DNA of 64,000 nt. It comes from Cordia subcordata. Taxonomy: Eukaryota; Streptophyta; Magnoliopsida; Boraginales; Cordiaceae. Where the stretch lies: the NCBI GenBank assembly GCA_028554755.1, contig JAPTOF010000003.1, forward strand, positions 29,344,001 through 29,408,000, read 5' to 3'. Under the pieces are notes generated by a model. It had not been told where the DNA came from. It ran no database searches and was given only the letters and a program-made list of their open reading frames with translations. Position 1 is the stretch's first letter. Each line of letters starts with the position of its first letter. This document shows positions 36,001 to 47,141 of this stretch, piece after piece. The position numbers and the translations under genes were made by a program.

Positions 36001-36792
36001 TATATATAATCGTTCTTTTCCAAAATTTACTATTCGCTTTTTGATATTCTAATAAAGTTCAATTTCCAGGAAATTTAATTATTCTCATTACTGAAACAAA
36101 CTTGTCAAATAAACTTGTCCAAGCTTCCTGCTCCGAGGAAATGGCGGGATTATTTTGACCATTGTGTCACACTAGCTCTAAATGTTCAATCCTTTTAATT
36201 TTTCAACAAATTATAAAAATAAAAAAGAATAAAAATCTCATATGATGAATTCATTATTATTCGTTTTCTGCAGTAAAAGATAAATGAATTTATCTCGTAT
36301 ACTCTTAAAATTTAGCTACTTATAAACAACCTTGTGCGTGTAAAATATTATGATATTTACATGTATATATAAACAATCTATCTTATATACTTTTAACAAG
36401 ATAGTCATGCATATTGATGTTTATGTGTATATATTTTAAAGATATATAGCTAGAAGTGTAATTAATTAGACACACATATATAGACTCACATATGTATTCA
36501 GCTGCCGTATGAAGCTTGAAAAATTATTGTGCTTGAAGTACTTGGGCAACATGTGCTCAGAAAATTCAGCCGGAGACCACACAACAAAACCTGTGCCCTC
36601 AGCATTCCATGAAACAATCTTTTCTCCAACACTTCCATTATTAATATTGTTTCCATGCAATTGATCTCTTCGAGCCCTTTCTTCTTCCTCCTCCAACAGA
36701 TCGTACGTCTTCGACAAAAATGGCGCCGGACACTTCGCTCTCGAAGCCTGCCGGAAAGTCTTCCGGCCGGCAGCTTCTGCATCTGCAGCCAT
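35305..36792 (-). CDS. HSFB5: Class B heat-stress transcription factor, HSFB5-like
   Basis: Two exons: 36792-36490 and 35637-35305. They are joined in phase 0 at the conserved intron position inside the DNA-binding domain (...RQLNTY/GFKK...), giving 211 residues. The winged-helix DBD spans about residues 20-120, with [46 protein letters not shown] (here MLPKYF) and [12 protein letters not shown]. An unusual acidic/Asn-rich insertion ([21 protein letters not shown]) separates the first helix and strand. A short heptad region (about 150-195) provides oligomerisation. There is no AHA activation motif and no LFGV repressor tetrapeptide in the tail. That combination fits HSFB5 rather than B1-B4. 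Nuclear; the target is the heat-shock element. The intron is ~850 bp with a (TA)n tract. HSFB3 is the main alternative name. Confidence 0.85.
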
Positions 36793-36871
36793 GTAATATT
36801 AATTCTTAGCCTTCTATAGGGTACCCTAAAGCGTATGATCTTGATGCATGTTTTTTTTTTCCTTCTAGTTT

Positions 36872-36877
36872 TTTATA
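36872..36877 (-). promoter_or_regulatory. Possible TATA box of the heat-shock factor gene
   Basis: TATAAA on the minus strand, about 80 bp upstream of the start codon at 36792. Position is plausible; nothing else supports it. Confidence 0.4.
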
Positions 36878-38264
36878 GTATATATCTCCTAGGAAACTGC
36901 TAGCGTTGTGGAAGGTGGCATGTAGCTTTCTTATTGCCCTCTTTTTTTTGTGTGTGTGTGTTTGGTGGCTCTATCAGGTGCATGCAACTTTTTGTCCAAT
37001 TGGAACAAGGACGCATCGCAAAAGTATTGATATCTCATAGTTTTCTCCTTTTAAAAGAGACGAAAAAGGGAGGAAAAAAAAATGATTATATTGTTTCATT
37101 TACTGGAAGGTGCATTGAACTTTCATGCTGTCGGCACAGATTTTTGACACGTTTGCGTTTCCGGAGTTTGTAATGTCTAGATTCGGATCTTTAGTAACGT
37201 TAAAGTGATGAATGGATATATACAAAATGGAACTTTAGATCTTTCTGCAAATGGTTTGGAAGTTTACTAATCACTTGAATGATATACGACTCTATTATTA
37301 TTATTAGATATTAGACTTTTTAATTATTTCTTTTTTTTTGTGTACCTGCATTAAAAAATTGAAAATACAAAAAGATGATATTTTAGGTAATAAAAATAGG
37401 GTGAAATGTATAATTTACTTTTCATGATCAAATATTGAACACTGTGAGAATTGATCTCATGATTTCTTATACAAAATAAAGATAATATTGTATTATGTCA
37501 CTACATAACACCATTACATTCCTAACATCATGATGCTATGATCATTAATCCCACATTTACAAAATTACAAGTAGGTGTTAGATCAGATATCTGAATAAAT
37601 ATTTATAGGGAATAAAATTAATTACTGTGTAATTGGTTGGTTGATATGTTATTATTGGTCATCCACTGGGGCTACCATTTATAGATATTCTCCTGTGTGT
37701 GCCTTTTTTCTGATTAAAAAGATAAAAAGAATAACTAAATATCTTTTAGGATAATCAACTAGTAATAGATTATTACCTACCTTAAAGCACGAAAAGTAAA
37801 AAAAAAAAAGTGTGGAACTTCATCTTCCACGTCTTCCACCTTACTCTTTTTCCTTTCCCCCTTCTTTCACGCGGATAATTTCAAGTGTTTCTTGGTCAAG
37901 AATAATTTTTTAAGTTCAAATTTATTGAAGTAAGTGTATTAATTAATTAATTATTGAGTCGTTCTTGTTCATTCTGGACGTTGAATAAAGCCGGTCCATT
38001 GATCTGGCCAGATAAGAACAAAAGCGAGCAGAGGCATTCTTTTTTTATTTTTTATTTTTCTTTTAGTCAGACTCCAACGCAATTAATTAGATGGAAATCT
38101 ACGGAAGCGCCGCGAAGTCTGACTAGATTTTGGAAGAATCTGGTTAAGTGATGTCACCTTCCGACAAAAAGTACTTTTAACAAAAAAGAATTATTTCTCC
38201 TTTGGCATCAACATCTACCCTGACGAAAATACACATTTAACCCTTAGCAACCTGGTCTGCCTTT
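36878..38264. other. Spacer upstream of heat-shock factor gene
   Basis: AT-rich with a (GT)n patch at 36948-36963. I saw no clear trimeric heat-shock element (nGAAn repeats) near the promoter by eye. No gene found. Confidence 0.45.
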
Positions 38265-38269
38265 AGATC

Positions 38270-38487
38270 TGCAAACTAGAGAGAGAAAGGAGAGAGAGAA
38301 AAATGAGAGAGAGAGAAAGAGAGAAGTATCTTATTATTTTGTTATATAAGGCACTTGCAAGTGCACTATCTATTGTTAATAGTTAGCTACTAGAATTAAC
38401 TAACACTCTGATGTACAGCTATACTTATCACTGCAGTAGTACACTTTGATAACCTATAACAACTATGACATAGCTTTTCCTTTATCA
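38270..38487 (-). repeat. 3' LTR of copia element
   Basis: Starts TGCAAACTAGAGAG and ends CTTTATCA on the plus strand. It contains a GA-rich microsatellite at its left end and an AACACTCT-to-ACTTATCACTGCAGTA block shared with the other LTR. The adjacent internal sequence TTTGAGGGGG, read on the minus strand at 38489-38498, is the polypurine tract and fixes the orientation. Confidence 0.9.
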
Positions 38488-38499
38488 ACCCCCTCAAAT

Positions 38500-41400
38500 T
38501 GATGTTTGGTTGATACCAAAGGAAGCTTGCCGTTTTAAGTAATTGAATTGATCTTGAGATAGAGACTCTGTAAATAAGTCTACAACCTGGTCTTTAGATT
38601 GAAGATAGGCTAGCTGAATGGCTTTGGAAACCACTTATTCCCTGACAAAGTGGAAATTTATCTCAATATGTTTGGTTCTAGCATAAAAAACAGGATTAGA
38701 AGCCAATGCCATAGCTGAAGTATTGTCACAATGCAAGACAAGAACAGGGATTGGGATAGACAAGTCTTGAAATAGGAAGGACAGCCACTTGATTTCCGCA
38801 GCTGAGTGTGCCATAGCACTATACTTTGTCTCAGTAGATGACCTGGCCACTATTGGCTGCTTTTTAGAATACTAAGACACCGAATTAAGACCTAAGTAGA
38901 TAGCATAGCCTGAGATGGATTTTCTGTCCATAATGTCTGTGGCGCAATTTGAGTCTATGAAGGCATGAATTTGTAGTAGACTTGACTTAAAATATAAACC
39001 TTGACTTAGAGTACCCTTGACATATCTAAGTGTCCTCTTAAGTGTAGCATAATCTGCACAGGTAGGTGAGTACATATGTTAACAAAGAGCATTGATGGCA
39101 AATTGAAGATCTGGTTTAATGATTGAGAAATACTGTAGGGCTCCAACTATACTCCTATAACGAGGAGGGTCTGCATAGAGTGTTTGATCATGCACTGCTT
39201 TTGTAGTTTTGGCCTAAAATGGTGTTACTGCTCCAGTACAATCAGCGAGGCCTGCTTTTTGTAGCAAGGCAATGGCATGCTTAGTTTGATGGACTAAAAT
39301 TCCAATAGATAAAGTTTTAACTTTTAAGCCCAGGAAATATGATAACTATCCCAAGTCCTTCGTTGCAAACTGTGTACCCATAGACCAAATAAGAGTACTA
39401 ATGTAGGACAGAGAACTGCCAGTTACTATTATATCACCCACATAGACTAAACTAGAGTAAAATTTGTCTTAGAGTGGTGGATAAACAAAGAAGCATCTGC
39501 AATGCTTGACTTAAACCCCTGACTTAGTATATAGGAATGCAGAAGCTAATACGAGGCTCTAGTGGGCTTGTTTAAGCCCATAGAGTGACTCCTTGAGTTT
39601 GCAAACATGTTGTGGGAAGTTGGGCTTAAAAAAACCTTGAGGTTGGGTCATAAAAATCTCCTATTCCAAACTGCCACGTGAGAAAGCATTAGAAACATCT
39701 AGTTGTTTCAGTTACCATTTGAAATGTAGGGCTAGACAATGCACAACCCTAATTGTTTGGTGTTTAACAACTAGACTAAATGTTTCTTGATAATCAATTC
39801 CATGTTCTTACAAGTACCCGTTAGCCACTAACCAAACCCTATATCTTGCAATAGAGCCATCAGCAATTTTTCTTAATCTTGAATACCCATTTAGACCCTA
39901 TAGGTTGCCTGCCTTCAGGTAAAGAGACAAGTTCCCAGGTTCATTGAGACTTCAGTGCTTGATACTCCTCAGTTATTGCAGTAACCTAACATTGATACTT
40001 AGCTGCCTCTTTATAGGAAGCAGGTTCATAAGTAGTATGAGTGATAATGAGAGCGTTTAGTTGATATAAAAGAGGTGGAAGACAACCACTCTGAGACCTG
40101 GTCAACATTGAATGTCTTGACTGAGGTGCAAGACTAGAAAAGGATTCAGAAGATGCTAGTTGTGACTAAGAAGTAGAAAGAGACTCAGAATGAGAGGAAA
40201 AGGAGACATGAGATGACTCTAAATGTAGGGATGAGATAGACTCTGTATGTGGAGAAAGAAGATTAGGAGTATAAGACTGTACAGGAGGTGAATGTGAAGC
40301 TGATTGTTGGGACGAGAAAGATAAAGATGAGGTAGTGATCATTTGAGGAGTGATCTGTGAAGTAGAAGATGAAAGAGTGAATATAGATGGAGGAAATGCT
40401 GGACTGATAAGCTGTGGATGATCAGACCTCTCCATAAGTGAATTGTTGGATAGAAAGGTAGTAGAGAAATTCTCGATTGTTAGATTAGAATAAGCATCAT
40501 AAGGAAACATTGTTTCTTTGAATTAAACATGTCTAGATATGTACACTCTGTGAGTGGCTATATTTATACTTCTGAACCCTTTAATAGTGTTACAATAGCC
40601 CAGGAAAACACAAGATGTAGAACTAAGTTGCATTTTGTGTTTAGTATAAGGCCTTATCCAAGGATAGCAAAGACAACCTAATGCTTTAAAGGCCTTATAA
40701 TCTGGTATTTGATTGTATAGGACTTCAAAGGGTGATTTGTTATGTAGAATAGGTGTAGGCAACTTATTAATTAAGAAATTGGCCATAGCTAAAGCTTCAA
40801 GCTAGAAAGAAGACGGTAGATGTAATTGATGCAACAAGCCTAATGTTATTTCAATTAAATGCCTATGTTTTCTTTCTACTTTACCATTCTATTCTGGGTA
40901 TATAGGCAACTTGTTTGGTGAATAGTGCCTAAAGGTTGTAGGAATATTTGGAACTGATGGCTCAAGTACTTAGTGCCATTGTCAATTCTAAATATCCTTA
41001 TTGTAGTGTTAAACTAAGTGTAAACTATAGCATGAAATCTTTGAAAAGCTTGATAAGTATCAGACTTCTGTTTCAAAAGGTAAAGCCACATATATCTAGA
41101 ATAGTCATCCAAGAAAATAATGTAAAACCTGTATGCTGCATTAGAATTTGTAGGAGTAGGGCCCTAAATATCTGAATGTACAAGCTTAAATGCAGAATTA
41201 GCTATAGAATTTGAGAAAGAAAAGGGCAATTTATGTGCCTTAGCAACAGAACAAGCTTCACAGTCTATACTAGTAGTAGGTAACCTAACATTCAATAGCC
41301 TAGACAACACAGTAGAAGCATTTATGAAGGATGCCCACGCTTGTGATGCTATAGACTATCTACAAGATTGGTGGTAATAGTAACAGAAGATAATGCTTGA

Positions 41401-42813
41401 GGATTGGAGGAACTAGAGACACTAAAAGAGCTTAGAAGGCAGTAGAGTCCTTTGTTACAGAGGATCTTGTACTGGACTTGATGAGAATTGTTGTCCAATA
41501 TAAGTGTCTCCTTAGAATTAAAGAGAATAGTATAATTATTATCTAAGGTGGACTCATAGACTAATAACAAATTATGAGATATTTGAGGAACAAGAAGAAT
41601 TTCTAATAAAGAGAAAAAGGTAAAAGGAGTAGAAATAGTATCACTTCCCATACTTTGAATCTGCAGTTATTAGTCATTGCTTACAGCCACAGAGGTGGAA
41701 CCAATATAAGGAATCAATGTTTGAAGTTGAGCAGTATCATTTGTCACATGTGTGTTAACCCCTGAATCTAAAATCTAAGTTTGTGTTGTAGAAGACTACA
41801 GAGGAGTAGTGGTGGCACACTGCACCATGTGAGCCTATTTAGGGGCAAACTGCTCAAATGGGGAGTTAACACCATTAAATCTATGCCAATAGTTTAAGGC
41901 AATGTGATTTGGTTTGCCACAAACTTGATAGTAGACTTTGGTAGAGGAGCCTGCAGTTCCTTGAGGAGTAAAGACTTAAGAAGGGGAGGATCTTGAATGT
42001 GGAGGGCCAAGAATACCAGATAATGGACTAGCAGACCTAGGCTGAGATGTGTTATGAGTTATACCACCATTACCTCCCCTATTATTATTTCTACCCCTAC
42101 CTTTTTGAGAGATATCTAAGAAAGGAGCAGTAGCAGGATTCTAAGTTGAGGCATCAGTGAGAGAGACTGAATGAGTCATTTGGAGATGAAGCTCTTTAGC
42201 AATGAGTAAGATAGTAAGCTCTACCAAGGTAATGAGAAACAGGTTTAGTCCTCATAGAAGCCTTGATAGGTTCATATTCTAGTATAAGACCTTTTAAAAT
42301 GTACATAACTTGAGCCTTCTCTAAAATAGTTTTTGATACATTATGGAGACTGTCTACTAGACCTTTGACATGATCTAAGTAAGCAATCATAGACATTATG
42401 CTCGTGGACAATGTACATAGTCTTATTTTCAACTGATAAACATGAGACCAGTTAGGAGAGCTGTACCTAGTAACCAAGGGAGACCATACGTCTTGAGTAG
42501 TAGATAGATGAGGCACCTGCTGCTGTACTGAAGGAGAACTAATAGACAATAGACACAACTTAAGATGAAGTCGGGATTAGTTTTTTCTCTGCCAGATAGA
42601 TGAATTATAGTTGCAGGAGGAGGTGGAGTTGAGCCAATCAAATGATTGAATAGCTTATATGCTTTAAACAAGACTTGATTCTGAGGCCTCCATAATGCAT
42701 AGTTAGTATTGTCTAGCTTGATAAGAGTTGTGTGGTTAAAAATTTTGAAGAAAAGGTTTCAATCCAGCGACTTCATCCCCAACGCCAGAAGAAGCTGAAG
42801 CAGCCATAGCCAT
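38500..42813 (-). pseudogene. Copia Gag-Pol remnant
   Basis: The polyprotein would begin at a Met at 42813. Recognisable pieces on the minus strand, in order: Gag core (42196-42700); CCHC zinc knuckle region (about 41880-41930), in which the first and last Cys are Tyr; integrase C-terminal part with VERKHRHL (about 40850-40880); the Ser/Pro-rich linker (40166-40510); reverse transcriptase (about 39100-40100), in which the YVDD-type box at 39433-39444 reads YVGD; and RNase H with RSSTETKYSA (38635-38850). In-frame stops are frequent, many explained by TGG or CAG codons changed by a G-to-A or C-to-T transition. Not functional. Confidence 0.88.
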
Positions 42814-43136
42814 TACATAGCAAAATGGGAGATTGAAGGAGAAGAATAGAAAAACTGATTAGATTGAGAAAAAAATTAGTGATTCTGAATCGCACTAATT
42901 AGAGGAAGAGATTGATAGAGAGAGATCAGGAATTGAATGAGAATTTGAAGATTTATTGCAGAAAATGGATCACAAAAACCCTAAGAGAAAAAGAAAGAAA
43001 CTAAAGAAAATTAGGGTAAATTGTGATGAAAAGTAACAAGAAATTGAAAACGAAGGAGAAGAATGAAGAAATCAAGCAGAATTCGCAAGAAAATTTTCAA
43101 TCTTGAAGCTTTGTGAAGGTCAGCCATAGATATTTT

Positions 43137-43160
43137 AGGATCATCCTGCTCTGGATGTCA
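43137..43160 (-). other. Degraded primer-binding site of the copia element
   Basis: Immediately inside the 5' LTR, the minus strand reads TGACATCCAGAGCAGG. This resembles the initiator-Met tRNA complement TGGTATCAGAGC used by most plant copia elements, but with substitutions and an extra base. Identity is an inference from position and partial match. Confidence 0.5.
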
Positions 43161-43367
43161 TGTAAACTAGAGAGAGAAAAGAGAGAGAAAGAGAGAGAGA
43201 AACATCTTATTGTTCTGTTATGTAAGTCAGTTACAAATGCAGTATTTATAATTGATGGTTAGCTACCAAATCTAACTAACTAACACTCTAGTATACAGTT
43301 GTACTTATCACTGCAGTGGTACACTTTAATAACTTATAGCGACTATTACATAGCTTTTCCCTTATCA
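43161..43367 (-). repeat. 5' LTR of copia element
   Basis: Starts TGTAAACTAGAGAG and ends CCTTATCA on the plus strand; about 207 bp. Compared with the other LTR it has a shorter GA tract and a 4-bp TAAC insertion. Confidence 0.9.
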
Positions 43368-43372
43368 GGATC

Positions 43373-44466
43373 ATTGATGAATTAAATTAACTTTTTATGT
43401 TAATTAGAAGGATAAAAAAGATAAATCATCAACTAAATAATTATGATATAACCAACTCTGATTTCCGTTACAGTTAAAAAAAAGAAATAACACACACTCG
43501 CACACACATTTAATCAACAAAATATATGTTGTACATAACAAAATTGCTTGGATGCGACTTCACCATCAGGCTGTCATGTTGTGAGTCCTAAAGGGAAAAA
43601 TCCATGTTCCTCCACATAATTTGTTTAATTAATTGATTATTTTTTTTTTGTTTTAAAACTTATCGTATTTCTCTCTTAGGCTTTTCCAAAGGTTGCACAT
43701 AATATTTTGCTTTAACTTTTTTTTTTAATCAAAATTAATTTATTGTGTATTATACGGGTTTTTTTTGCACCTATAGATGTTAAAATTTGTAACGTGCTAT
43801 ATATCTCATGAAAACATCCTTATTTTTAGCTAATGGCGTTACGAGAACAACAAAAAGAAACCCACAGTGCCGCATTTGAAAAATATAAGGAATGATGTAG
43901 TAAATTTCTAAAATATCAAAGAATAACACCTGATAAAAAAAATCACAAAAAATAGTATGCCACCTTCTCAAAGTACTGGAGTAGTGCCATAATTTTTAAG
44001 ATATAAAAAATTAATTAACTAATCAAACAAATTATAAATGAGTATCGTACATTTTATCAGAGTTCCATTGTTATGTCGAGTACTTTATCTGTAAAGTATT
44101 TTTGGTTATAATATAAATATCAAATCGTCAAAGGCCTTCCCGACATACAAATATTATAAGCTATGGTTATGACCAGATAGTACTTGCACCAGATTTTTTG
44201 GGTTTGTTAGATTGCACATATACACGTGATGGAATATGAAATCATTGTTAACAAAGTCTAATAATAATGAATTATTTATATAACAATGATAAAATAGTTT
44301 AATATTATAATGAAATGTTTCTTATAATGTTAAAGTCACAATGTTCTGAAAAACAAAGATACAAGCATTTCCTGATTTATTGGTTCATAGAATAAGAGAT
44401 GTATTAGGTGGCTCAGTAATTATTTTAGCATAAATACATTAAGATTTTTATTTTATTTTTTTATGA
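43373..44466. other. Non-genic spacer
   Basis: AT-rich sequence between the copia element and the foldback element. No gene or terminal repeats recognised. Confidence 0.45.
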
Positions 44467-45201
44467 TAAGAGAAAGAGTTAAATTCAAATAAGTCCCTAA
44501 TGTTAACATTTTTTTTCATTTTAGTTCTTATTGTTACAAATAATTCATACAAGTTCTCAATGTTTACTTATTATAGTCAAATTAGTCCCTGTAGTTAGAG
44601 TTTAATTCAAAAAAGTCCCTAATGTTTACATATTTTTTAATTTTAATCTTTATTGTTTCAAATAATTCATACAAGTCCCCAATGTTTGATTATTATAGTC
44701 ATATTAGTCCCTATAATTAGAATGGGCGTTAGTTTTGACGAAAATGTCCCAAATGACCTCAAACATAAAAATAATTGACAATCTTACCCTTTGCGCTATA
44801 AAACGAAATCCAATTATCTATTTTTTTAGCAAGAATTCCTAGCCAAAAAGAAAAAAAGCAGTATGAATTTAACATTTTGGATGATAGTTATTGTATTCTT
44901 TACATATTTGGATTTATTGTAAATTTTTATAAGACACATTAAACATCTGATTGAAATTTTTTAATGAAAATTAGGAACTTTGTCTAAAAATTATTCTATA
45001 ATGAAATTCATAGTATAAAAGTTCAAGATATTATAATCAACTAAAAAGAAAAAAAAAAAGAATGACAACTTGAGCTTAGGGACTAATTTGATTAGTTTTT
45101 AAAAAATTAGGGACTAATTTGCATCAATTTAAACAAATAGGACTAACTTGAAAAATCATATCAACTTTAGGGACAATGCTTGTAATTTCTCCTAAGAGAA
45201 A
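44467..45201. mobile_element. Foldback (MULE-like) element with perfect 9-bp target duplication
   Basis: The body is 44476-45192. The flanks TAAGAGAAA at 44467-44475 and TAAGAGAAA at 45193-45201 are identical. The left end reads GAGTTAAATTCAAATAAGTCCCTAA, and the inverted right end reads GGAGAAATTACAAGCATTGTCCCTAA. Further AGTCCCTAA motifs occur in both arms. The left arm is internally duplicated with a 122-bp period (44475 and 44597). It has no coding capacity. A 9-bp duplication with long, internally repeated terminal inverted repeats fits a non-autonomous Mutator-like foldback element. Confidence 0.75.
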
Positions 45202-46015
45202 TTTAACTGAACGAACTCGACTACCTATACATTTGACGGAGTTCGACCATTTATATCTTTCCCAGATTGATCAGCAACGTGCAGTAATGTTCCTAAGTAA
45301 TTTTTAATGGCAACAAAGTTGAAAAAGTAGAACGTTCTTCAGCAAGTCAGCAGTTGAGCACACAGGAAAAGTTTTCGTCAAAGTGGGTAGATAGCAAACT
45401 TGATTTGACTATTAAAGATTGGTCCCCATTCGGGGAGCTAAATTGCCAGATCACTTCCATCTCCATCTAATATCTTCTTTAAACTGCTCTTTTTCACTCT
45501 GAAATAATAATTGTATTTATTTAAAAAATCTATTATAAACTAACTAACACTAATAGTATCGAGGCCAGAATTCTTAACTCATCATAAGTATAAATATCAT
45601 ATCAGATAATTTTAAAATTCTTATCCTAATTACTTAAACAATTTAATTTGTAATGCCTCTAGTCTTCTAAAAAATGTGGCAAAAAATATGACTTGAGGTG
45701 AAAAAAACGTAATTTTGAATTATGGTGGACAAGCGGATTTCTATGAACTGCCCCCTTGAGGCTGCCTGCTTGCTACTCTACCGCTTATTGGGACAACAGC
45801 ACTAACAGGGCCATTTGTTGAGCGTGGTATGTAGATCCACTGTGTGGCCTAATTCTTTTGTAATTCATTTGCATGGTCGTACACAGTTTGCTAATGAAAA
45901 ATGCACTTGCTTAATTACTTAGAAAAAATAAATAAATAAATAAGCAAAATTTTTTTCATTTTAAATTCTATATGCAAGTGGGGCTCTATTGAAAAGGTGA
46001 TCATATTTTAAGAAA
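45202..46015. other. Non-genic spacer
   Basis: No coding signal. A less AT-rich patch (45730-45850) has no frame that I can support. Confidence 0.45.
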
Positions 46016-46960
46016 AGGAAAATGCTATTTTCTCTTATGAGTTTTAGTTTAAATCCAACTCCCCCTTGAAATTTTACTTTTACTTAAATTTCCTCATACC
46101 ATCAAATTTTACCAAACAAAGCTTTCTATTAAAAAGTATTTTGTATTTATTTATTTATTAAAGTAAAATAAAATAATTTGATAAAATTATTCAACAAATA
46201 GATCTACAATCAATTTGCAAATCAAAAAAGTTTTAATTTCAAAATATGAAAAGAAATAAAAAATTATTTATTCATAAATTTTTGTTAACAAGGAGCTACT
46301 TTTTACTTTTTTGTTTCTTATATATTTATTTATTGAAGAAAAAATAAATAAAATAACTAAATAAAATCATTCAACAAAATTCTAAAATCAAATAGAAAAT
46401 CAAAAGATTTTTATTTCAAATTATGACAATATAAACAAAATAGTTTATCAACAAAATCTTTCTTACCTACGAGATTAAAGAGAAGAAATTAGAATAGATT
46501 TAAGTCTATTTTTCTCAATATATTTATATACATTTTAAATAGAATTTTTTTTTTACTTAAGATAATTGATATATTTTCAAATGAACTAAAATTTAAGAAT
46601 ATAAAAAAAATGAAAAAAGCAGTTTATTATATAAAAGTTGTGTTATATATGGAATTAAATAAATATCAAATTTAAATTGAAATCTACTTTTTCTTTTTGC
46701 AAATCTAGGTACGTGTATAAAATCAAAACAAAACTATAATTTTACTATAACAAGTTCACATCTCAAAAATAAAATAAAAATAGTAGCAATAAAGTAAAAT
46801 TAAATAGGACAATAAAAAAAAAAGATAAGAATAGTAAAATTTATTAAGCATAAAGTATTGTTTGGTAAAGTTTGATATTATAGGGAGAAGTACGTAAAAC
46901 TAAAATTTAATGAGAAACTTTGAGATTTATAAATGACACTCTCTATTTTAAAAAGTTCCC
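46016..46960. repeat. Inverted-repeat (possible foldback) segment
   Basis: The left arm around 46025-46125 contains GAGTTTTAGTTTAAATCC and ATCAAATTTTACCAAACAAAGC. It is paired, inverted, by 46855-46950, with complement TTTAGTTTTACGTACTTC and ATCAAACTTTACCAAACAATAC. The interior is extremely AT-rich. The ends and target duplication could not be fixed. Probably an old non-autonomous DNA transposon lying directly upstream of the ASY4-like gene. Confidence 0.5.
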
Positions 46961-47002
46961 TTTAATTATTGAGTAACGCACTTTCGAGTTCGCGCTTTTA
47001 CA

Positions 47003-47008
47003 TATAAA
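47003..47008 (+). promoter_or_regulatory. Possible TATA box of ASY4-like gene
   Basis: TATAAA about 134 bp upstream of the ATG. It is preceded by GTTCGCGC (46988-46995), one base short of the E2F consensus. Both are short motifs and only suggestive. Confidence 0.4.
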
Positions 47009-47141
47009 ATTTAAAACAAACACACGAGACGCGCATTTCATTTTGTCGTCTCGATCTCGCTCTCACTAAAAAGCTTCACTCTCCGCAGCGCTCTCGGCTC
47101 AAAAGATTTCGGAGAAGTTCATCAACCGACGCGAATTTGCA

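Larger units (their letters stand above)
38265..43372 (-). mobile_element. Ty1-copia LTR retrotransposon, complete ends, inactive
   Basis: The element spans 38270-43367 and is bounded by 5-bp flanks AGATC (38265-38269) and GGATC (43368-43372), a target duplication with one change. Its LTRs are 38270-38487 (the 3' LTR, as the element is on the minus strand) and 43161-43367 (the 5' LTR). Both start TG and end CA, and differ at about 30 of ~160 alignable bases, mostly by transitions. The order on the minus strand is Gag, integrase, reverse transcriptase, RNase H, the order of copia elements. Many stops and frameshifts make it non-functional. A degraded primer-binding site and a polypurine tract are also visible. 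Confidence 0.92.
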
